Source: an uncultured Bacteroidia bacterium | GTDB lineage: Bacteria; Bacteroidota; Bacteroidia; Bacteroidales; F082 | Assembly: GCA_902767725.1 (NCBI GenBank) | Contig: CACXIM010000012.1 | Location: 1 to 64,000, forward strand | Length of the DNA stretch: 64,000 bases | Direction: 5' to 3' | Shown here: one piece after another, positions 60,087 to 64,000 of the stretch | Position numbering within the stretch: position 1 is the stretch's first letter | Layout of the letters: each line of letters begins with the position of its first letter | The notes under the pieces: model-generated | Told to the model about the DNA's origin: nothing | Databases searched by the model: none | Seen by the model: the letters and a program-made list of their open reading frames with translations, nothing else | Program-made: the position numbers and the translations under genes

Positions 60087-61393
60087 AAAGATGCGTGTGC
60101 TTCTTTTTGTTGCTGTTGTTAGCGACAACCGCCTGGGCCAATCATTGGGATCCCGATACTCATCAGTTTCCTGATAACATGAATGTCATCGGTGTGATAG
60201 AGATCAATGGGATTGAACTAGCGGCCGAAGGATTTGAGTTGGGCGCGTTTTGTGGTGACGAATGCCGTGGCAGCGAAATGTTGACCTATTATGAGGGCCT
60301 AAACCGTTATATGGTTTTCATGACCCTTTATGGTCAGTCGGGACACGTCTTGTCGTTCAGGTTATATGACCATGCCACCCAACGTGAACTTGAACTGACG
60401 CCTCCTGAATCGATGTCATTTGTCCCCAATGCCGTTGTGGGCGCCATCCAAGAGCCTTACGTATTTCCCTTTTCGGGCGGAATGGGCGTGATTACAACGA
60501 CCGTAGTGCCGGAAGAAGGAGGCGCGGTGACGGGTGGAGGCGCTTATTGGATAGGGGAGACATGCACTTTGCGAGCGGTGGCCAATGAAGGCTATACTTT
60601 TGTGGACTGGACCGAGGATGGCCAGCAGGTCTCTGTAGATCCCATCATGACTCTTTTAGTGACCACTAACCATGACTTGCAAGCCAATTTCGTCATCAAT
60701 TCATACGAGATTTTGGTTGAGGCGCAGCCGGATGAGTGTGGAAGCGTTACAGGGCAAGGTACATACGATTATGGAATGTTGGCCACCGTGTCGGCGTTAC
60801 CTAATGATCATTATGAATTCGTCAACTGGACGGAAGATGGTATGATGGTTTCTAATTCTTCTGAATACACATTCGAAGTGAATCGAGATCGCCATCTTAT
60901 AGCCCATTTTGCCCAGGAGAGTTTTGTGGTCAGTGCAACAGTTAACCCCGAGAATGCCGGTATTGTTGAAGGGGTGGGTAATTATGCTTACGGGCAGATG
61001 GCCACACTTGTCGCCTATCCTAATGAAAACTATGCGTTTGTTGGTTGGTTAGAAAACGGTGTATTAGTTTCAGTTCAGGCTTCCTTTGCTTTTATGGTGA
61101 CACATGATATGCATTTTGAGGCGAAGTTCGTCTCCTATGATGGATTGCAAGAAGGGGAAGAAACCTTGTCGGTATTCCCCAATCCGACCGTTGGACGAGT
61201 TACGATAAAAGGAGTACCAGAAGAGGGCGTTGTGCAGGTGGTTGACGGGAGAGGGAACAGTGTGATGACGAGAGATGGTGAGGGGGAAGAGATAACCCTT
61301 GACCTGAGCGTTTTGCCTGATGGATACTATTTTCTTTTTGTTCATTCTCAGGAGGAAAGACGATTGATAAGACTCATAAAAACAGCAAGATAG
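60083..61393 (+). CDS. T9SS surface protein with CRGS module and InlB-type repeats
   Basis: 436 residues. Signal peptide (to about 19); CRGS module (about 20-135, HWDPDTHQFPDNMNVIGVIE, LGAFCGDECRGSEMLTYYEG, LYDHATQREL); three InlB-type repeats (138-212, 213-283, 284-352; EGGAVTGGGAYWIGETCTL and so on); and a T9SS sorting domain (about 362-436, VFPNPTVGRVTIKG). A compact version of the large proteins earlier in the operon. Last gene before the terminator at 61437-61465. Confidence 0.82.
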   Translation: MKRCVCFFLLLLLATTAWANHWDPDTHQFPDNMNVIGVIEINGIELAAEGFELGAFCGDECRGSEMLTYYEGLNRYMVFMTLYGQSGHVLSFRLYDHATQRELELTPPESMSFVPNAVVGAIQEPYVFPFSGGMGVITTTVVPEEGGAVTGGGAYWIGETCTLRAVANEGYTFVDWTEDGQQVSVDPIMTLLVTTNHDLQANFVINSYEILVEAQPDECGSVTGQGTYDYGMLATVSALPNDHYEFVNWTEDGMMVSNSSEYTFEVNRDRHLIAHFAQESFVVSATVNPENAGIVEGVGNYAYGQMATLVAYPNENYAFVGWLENGVLVSVQASFAFMVTHDMHFEAKFVSYDGLQEGEETLSVFPNPTVGRVTIKGVPEEGVVQVVDGRGNSVMTRDGEGEEITLDLSVLPDGYYFLFVHSQEERRLIRLIKTAR

Positions 61394-61436
61394 ACCCAAT
61401 TCTGGGTTTTATAGGTTTGTAAAATGATAATTAGCG

Positions 61437-61465
61437 AGGCCGCCTTCCAAGGGTGGCCTTTTTTT
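61437..61465 (+). terminator. Terminator of the surface-protein operon
   Basis: AGGCCGCC pairs with GGGTGGCCT (one bulge) across a short TTCCAA loop, followed by seven T. A smaller ACCCA/TGGGT hairpin precedes it at 61394-61407. Confidence 0.75.
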
Positions 61466-61495
61466 GTTGCTGACGTTGAAGATTGGCGGATTATA

Positions 61496-61521
61496 TTCGA
61501 TTAATTGGTAATAAAAGTTAC
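61496..61521 (+). promoter_or_regulatory. 26-bp conserved upstream element, copy C
   Basis: Starts TTCGATTAATTGGT and ends AAAAGTTAC. The consensus -7 box TAAATTTG (61554-61561) follows after 32 nt, the same spacing as copy B. Confidence 0.7.
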
Positions 61522-61553
61522 AGGTGGGATGGAAAGATGATGGGTTATTTGCC

Positions 61554-61561
61554 TAAATTTG
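61554..61561 (+). promoter_or_regulatory. -7 promoter element of the terminal operon
   Basis: TAAATTTG, 61 nt before the ATG at 61623. Confidence 0.65.
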
Positions 61562-61622
61562 CAATAATTACATTAACTAAAACCGACGGGCCCGATGGAA
61601 TATAACTGGGCACAATAATCAA

Positions 61623-62669
61623 ATGAAAAAGTTTTTATTATCATTGGTTGTCTTGTTTACAATAGGACTGCAAGCTATGGCACAAGGTTTTATCGGCGCA
61701 GCATCACCTGCAGGGCCAAAAATGCTTGACAATATGAAACCGGTCATGAAGGACCAATCTTACTCCACAATCATTAATACAAATGGATCGAAGGTTGAAA
61801 CGATGAATGCCATCAAGAATTATCTTATTGAATACGAAGTGGCTGACTCTACAGAACTTTCCGTCGTTGATTTTGATGAAAGCATGTCCGAGATAAAGCT
61901 TCGTCTTGGCTATAGAAAAGGCCAGACTTTGTTAAAGGGGGCGATGGGCGCCAAGACGATAGCCCCGCCTATGAGGTTGTGGATGGATGCCATCTTTGCT
62001 TTTAACGATGAGAACCAAATGATGATTACATTGACCAATTTCAATGGCTCCGTATTATGCTTTGTCGATGACGATGGTTACGTTGGTATGCATAAAAAAT
62101 CAAGATGCCCCCTAAAAGATGAACATGGGGATCTCTTTAACGAATATGACAATAAAATTACTGAAGAGAGCAAGACAATACTTGCTTCTAGTATGGCAAT
62201 AGTCGATGCATTGTTATTGATGTCTGGTTATAATGAAGAGCAAAGAGAGTCGTGGAGAAGGTCGAATTTGGAAGACATTAGAAATCGATTCAAAATGTAT
62301 GATGATGCAGTTAAGAAGGGTTCGTCTGAATGGATTACTGAAGACAATATTGTTGACTATAAGTTTGGGTATTTTTTAGATCCATTTGGGAAGCTGAAGA
62401 CCAATGACAATCTCCAAGAAACGGCTAAAGAGCAAGTCGAAAACTACCATTCGGGCAATTGGGTTCTTGGCATGTTCCAATACTCATGGAAACAGGACTT
62501 TCAGGATTTTTTCAACGGAGTTTTCCATGATTTTGCCGTTATCGCAAAAGGTTCAATCGAGAGCATTGCCCTTGACGGAGAAATACTATATGAACAATAT
62601 GAGGGCAAAGTAGTGCCCGTCGACCCTAAAGAGAGAAAGAAATGGTTAAAGAAAGGTTATTCATTGTAG
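61623..62669 (+). CDS. Hypothetical exported protein
   Basis: 348 residues with a clean signal peptide (MKKFLLSLVVLFTIGLQAMA, then QGFIGAASPAG). The mature part is mixed alpha/beta and charged (DAIFAFNDENQMMITLTNFN, ESWRRSNLEDIRNRFKMYDD). I recognise no family, and there is no T9SS tail, lipobox or membrane anchor, so it is probably periplasmic. It is preceded by the same 26-bp element and spacing as the giant surface operon, suggesting coregulation. The next gene starts 28 nt before its stop, so the two are cotranscribed. Confidence 0.7.
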   Translation: MKKFLLSLVVLFTIGLQAMAQGFIGAASPAGPKMLDNMKPVMKDQSYSTIINTNGSKVETMNAIKNYLIEYEVADSTELSVVDFDESMSEIKLRLGYRKGQTLLKGAMGAKTIAPPMRLWMDAIFAFNDENQMMITLTNFNGSVLCFVDDDGYVGMHKKSRCPLKDEHGDLFNEYDNKITEESKTILASSMAIVDALLLMSGYNEEQRESWRRSNLEDIRNRFKMYDDAVKKGSSEWITEDNIVDYKFGYFLDPFGKLKTNDNLQETAKEQVENYHSGNWVLGMFQYSWKQDFQDFFNGVFHDFAVIAKGSIESIALDGEILYEQYEGKVVPVDPKERKKWLKKGYSL

Positions 62670-64000
62670 TGTTCTTCAGTTTCTTCTTGGTTACAAATGG
62701 CTTTGGACAGAAGTTCAACTATAATAGCCAAAAGAAACAGACTTCCGAATACAACGAAGAGCTATCCACTGCGCTTCGTAACGATGACGCCAATTCCATA
62801 AGAAGGATTCTAACCAAGAATCCTTCTTTGGTTGACGCAGCTTCATATAGTGAGACCTCAAAACGGCTTAAAATCAAGACCTCTGTCCCCCTTATTTGGG
62901 ATGCTGTACAGAGATGCCTTGACCGGAAATGTTCGGTGAAAGTCGTAGAAACTATCCTCGAGTTCCATCCCAATCTAAACTGCAAGTTTGATGGACTACC
63001 ACCATTTTACTTGGTTCTAGACTACCTGGCTCGACATAAAACCAGCGAATGCGACAGGGCTAAAGAGTTGTTCTTCTCTTTCCTTAACAAGACGAACATT
63101 GATATCAAGGAAAGACCTGCTGAGTTGCCTCCATCGTTTTCTTATTTATTGACAGAAAACTATAACCACCTACACGGAAAGTTTAGTAAAGATTATATTT
63201 CATCGGATATTATTAAGGCTTTTGTTGACAGAGGAGCGTCTATCAACACAAAGGATGTCAATTCTAATAGTATCTTGACCTTTGCTACACTTACCCAAAA
63301 CCAGGAACTTGTGAACTACTGCTTAGGCGAAGGCGCCAATGTGGCATCTACCAATAAGGCTGGAAAGGACGCTTTATATTATGCTGTGGAAAGCAACAAT
63401 TTTGCATCCGTGAAGAACATCCTTGAAAGCGACTATCCTCTTTCGGAGAAACGTATTGCGGCAATGGATATGAAACAAGTCATTTCGAAATCAGGAAATG
63501 AGATACAAAACCTATTGTTTGATAAACTTAGGGTTGGAGAAAAGAATTTTTCTGAATTACAAACGCTCTTTACGTATTTCCCTAATCAAAAAGGTAGATT
63601 CTTTTCGCAGGGTTTTCAAAGGCCGCAGCTTAACGTGAATAGGAATGAACTATCGGAAGTTATTGACATGGTTGCACAATCGCAATTGGACAATGTTGCC
63701 GCAGGTAACCTTGAGGCTTTGAAGAAAGAGTACATTATTGGTGCAGAGAACCTCGGTTCTTTTGCAGCTGCGATTGGCAAATATCCCATACGCCCTTTCC
63801 ATTTTTCGAAAAACTATTATGAAAACCAAACGACTCAAGATGCACTGCTTTCCGATTTACAATCTTTGAAGTCGGACTTCCCACCAAGTCTGATTGATCG
63901 TTTGTGTCAAGAAGCCAATGACAGAAAAAAAAGTTTTATTGATTCTGACTGGAAAGGAAATCCAACGGTAGGGAAGAAAGTGGTTGACGGATATCCGTAT
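62642..64000 (+). CDS. Exported ankyrin-repeat-like protein, 3' end outside window
   Basis: 453 codons from ATG 62642 to the window edge without a stop. Signal peptide (MVKERLFIVVFFSFFLVTNGFGQ). Ankyrin-type helical repeats are seen as ELSTALRNDDANSIRRILTK near 40, then AFVDRGASINTKDVNSNSIL near 200-220, LVNYCLGEGANVASTNKAGK and DALYYAVESNNFASVKNILE, the last three being the clearest. Ankyrin repeats mediate protein-protein contact. Being exported and overlapping the preceding hypothetical gene by 28 nt suggests that the two products work together in the periplasm. Confidence 0.7.
   Translation, partial: MVKERLFIVVFFSFFLVTNGFGQKFNYNSQKKQTSEYNEELSTALRNDDANSIRRILTKNPSLVDAASYSETSKRLKIKTSVPLIWDAVQRCLDRKCSVKVVETILEFHPNLNCKFDGLPPFYLVLDYLARHKTSECDRAKELFFSFLNKTNIDIKERPAELPPSFSYLLTENYNHLHGKFSKDYISSDIIKAFVDRGASINTKDVNSNSILTFATLTQNQELVNYCLGEGANVASTNKAGKDALYYAVESNNFASVKNILESDYPLSEKRIAAMDMKQVISKSGNEIQNLLFDKLRVGEKNFSELQTLFTYFPNQKGRFFSQGFQRPQLNVNRNELSEVIDMVAQSQLDNVAAGNLEALKKEYIIGAENLGSFAAAIGKYPIRPFHFSKNYYENQTTQDALLSDLQSLKSDFPPSLIDRLCQEANDRKKSFIDSDWKGNPTVGKKVVDGYPY

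Overview
The window looks like a chromosomal segment of an uncultured gut- or rumen-type Bacteroidales. Three things point there. Promoters carry the Bacteroidetes -7 element TAnnTTTG and there are no obvious Shine-Dalgarno sites. Many exported proteins end in a type IX secretion (T9SS) C-terminal sorting domain starting with YPNP. Many others carry SPII lipoboxes. I see no rRNA, tRNA, phage, integrase, complete IS or CRISPR array. Coordinates follow the most plausible start codon, not the longest open frame.

1-9.5 kb: a truncated Cu/Zn-efflux-type permease, a small ECF-transporter S component, a ParE-type toxin/antitoxin pair, a GNAT acetyltransferase, then a minus-strand ECF sigma operon (sigma, one-TM partner, lipoprotein, T9SS protein) followed by a T9SS thioredoxin-like protein. 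Next come a BspA-type leucine-rich T9SS protein and two exported redox-type lipoproteins (DUF362 and flavin reductase). 9.5-23 kb: a DnaQ-RecQ-UvrD fusion helicase broken by an internal deletion, a DMT transporter, an exported flavodoxin / M6 protease / nitroreductase operon, a C69 dipeptidase, and a TonB-type outer-membrane receptor broken twice. 23-35 kb: M16 protease with YqgE/AlgH; a MurL-MurD pair that should make the D-Glu of peptidoglycan by epimerising L-Glu after ligation; an M48 lipoprotein; an SPFH / DUF3784 / CPBP / Arc cluster; and an alpha/beta hydrolase.

35-40 kb: a five-gene operon of sigma factor, membrane anti-sigma-like protein, exported caspase-family protease, beta-barrel protein and lipoprotein. 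40-61.4 kb: two tandem paralogous HTH regulators precede a 20-kb operon of T9SS surface proteins (3222, 2355, 608, 84 and 436 residues). These are built from InlB-type beta repeats, FISUMP-like domains and a recurring ~100-residue module with the signature GAFCGxECRGS. A 26-bp element recurs three times, 32-33 bp upstream of a -7 box: before the second HTH gene, before the giant operon and before the next operon at 61.6 kb. That looks like a small regulon built around a surface-protein locus. The window ends inside an exported ankyrin-type protein.

Short palindromic doublets of several sequence families sit between genes and inside the 3' parts of three reading frames, including murD. The three deletion-type frame breaks (10.86, 21.24 and 21.72 kb) may be real decay or assembly collapse.
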